This document shows, one piece after another, positions 52,106 to 52,879 of a stretch of 52,879 nt of DNA. Every line of letters starts with the position of its first letter. Within the stretch, counting starts at the first letter, position 1. Position numbers and translations under genes: made by a program. Source of the DNA: Parafrankia sp. EUN1f (lineage in GTDB: Bacteria > Actinomycetota > Actinomycetes > Frankiales > Frankiaceae); assembly GCF_000177675.1 (NCBI RefSeq), contig NZ_ADGX01000055.1:1-52879 (forward strand). Reading direction: 5' to 3'. The notes under the pieces are model-generated. The model saw only the letters and a program-made list of their open reading frames with translations, made no database searches and had not been told where the DNA came from.

Positions 52106-52879
52106 TCAGATCTCGTCGGTCGCGCCGGAACCGGCCGGCGCCTCCGCGCGCGGGGCGGGAACGATCCCGCCGCGCCCAGGGGCGGCGGCGACCATCGCGC
52201 CGAAGTCGGCGCCGCCGCCGGCGCCGGGCAGCGGCGCCGGCTCAGGCTCGGAGATCCAGGCCGAGGTGATCGCGACCAGCTCGTCGAAACCGTGCCCGGT
52301 ACGTATCTCCGCGAGGTCGGAGACGTCTCGCACGAGCCGGGCCACCCATTCGGCGGGGCGGCGGGCGGCCAGCGTCACCGCCTCGGAGGCGTGTTCGATC
52401 GCCTCGTCCCGGTCGGGGCAGGCACGGGCGACAGCCGCCCGCGACTGCGCCATCCGGACCGAGACGATCATGCCGGTCTGGCCGCTGCGCGCGATGAGTG
52501 ACGCCGCGCGGTCGAGGTACGGCGTCGCCTCGTCGGCGGCGCCGACGGTGGTGAGCGCCTCCGCGCAGGCGAGGGCGAGATCGGCCGGCGAGTAGGTGTC
52601 GAGGCTGAAACCGGGCCGGCCGTGGGCCTCCTCGCCGAGCTCCGCCATGGTCGCCCAGGCGCGGGCGACCGCGTCGCGGACACCGGCGGCGTCCCCGGCG
52701 GCGGCACAGGCGCTGGTCGCCACCTTGCCGGCGATGAGTGCCCGGGTCGGGCTGCGGCCGGCGATCCGGGCCGCGGAGCCGGCGATCTGGAGCGCCACCG
52801 CCGGGCTGTGTGGGCGTACCACCCGCGCGCGCAGCGCCAGCGCCCGAGCGGCCAGCGGGCCGTCACCGGCCGCCCGGGC
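52106..52879 (-). CDS. TPR-like helical protein, C-terminal part (partial)
   Basis: The frame runs off the right edge (preceding residues AARALALRARVVRPHSPAVA), so only the C-terminal ~257 residues are present. It is made of Ala-rich helix pairs (VALQIAGSAARIAGRSPTRA, LGEEAHGRPGFSLDTYSPAD, LALACAEALTTVGAADEATP, EWVARLVRDVSDLAEIRTG) and ends in a disordered Pro/Gly/Ala-rich tail. This pattern fits the TPR-like half of actinomycete XRE regulators, whose N-terminal HTH would lie outside the window. That identification is inferred. Confidence 0.6.
   Translation of the reverse strand, partial: ARAAGDGPLAARALALRARVVRPHSPAVALQIAGSAARIAGRSPTRALIAGKVATSACAAAGDAAGVRDAVARAWATMAELGEEAHGRPGFSLDTYSPADLALACAEALTTVGAADEATPYLDRAASLIARSGQTGMIVSVRMAQSRAAVARACPDRDEAIEHASEAVTLAARRPAEWVARLVRDVSDLAEIRTGHGFDELVAITSAWISEPEPAPLPGAGGGADFGAMVAAAPGRGGIVPAPRAEAPAGSGATDEI

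Overview
The DNA is very GC-rich and dense in genes, with many GTG/TTG starts. It carries secA next to an Rv3235-family gene, a BldD-type regulator, a Tad pilus locus, F420-type and P450 oxidoreductases and an MmyB-like regulator. This points to a filamentous or spore-forming actinobacterium. The secA neighbourhood and the split Tad genes look most like Frankia, but that placement is an inference from gene content.

Layout. 0-0.8 kb: 5' part of an IS4-type transposase facing left, then a response regulator that keeps only its C-terminal DNA-binding half. 0.9-13.5 kb: conserved core with a GNAT acetyltransferase, secA, an Rv3235-family protein, a LysM protein, a conserved hypothetical, an excisionase-type HTH protein, an SAF/CpaB-like protein and a CpaE/MinD-like ATPase, a BldD-family regulator with the complete c-di-GMP signature, and a patatin-like phospholipase. 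13.5-18.2 kb: DUF6912-like protein, a membrane-anchored coiled-coil/helix-hairpin-helix protein, and a protein with two PAS domains. 18.9-23.6 kb: a compact Tad operon (tadA, tadB, tadC, Flp-like pilin, two TadE-like pseudopilins). A TadG-like gene lies 28 kb away at 51.6 kb.

23.6-36.6 kb is the accessory region and the most interesting part. The last 18 codons of the second TadE-like gene (23589-23645) recur at 25813, 28641 and 31902, each time ending in a stop codon. Each distal copy is preceded by a conserved spacer of about 65 bp and an inverted copy of the start of that sequence, giving long hairpins. A half copy sits at about 36.33 kb and a short remnant at about 24.67 kb. Between these repeats lie small gene groups: a phosphotransferase and a RelE/HigB-like toxin with its HTH antitoxin; an HxlR regulator with two imine-reductase-like genes; and a TetR regulator with a virginiamycin B lyase and a PASTA lipoprotein. 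After the last full repeat comes a 5'-truncated second copy of the antitoxin. Broken genes (antitoxin copy, alpha/beta-hydrolase tail, unidentified ORF remnant) sit beside the repeats. This looks like an array of inserted modules bounded by copies of a pilus-gene 3' end. No recombinase gene is visible in it.

32.4-52.9 kb: a mosaic of metabolic and regulatory genes: P-loop kinase-like, YchJ-like, GGCT-like, SRPBCC, SDR, secreted exonuclease/endonuclease/phosphatase, P450, a TetR/methyltransferase pair with a doubled operator, an LLM oxidoreductase/MmyB pair with tandem palindromes, DinB-like, AraC, ferritin-like, glyoxalase-like, a WD40 Ser/Thr kinase, a cupin, a molybdopterin oxidoreductase, TadG-like, and the C-terminal part of a TPR-like protein leaving the right edge.
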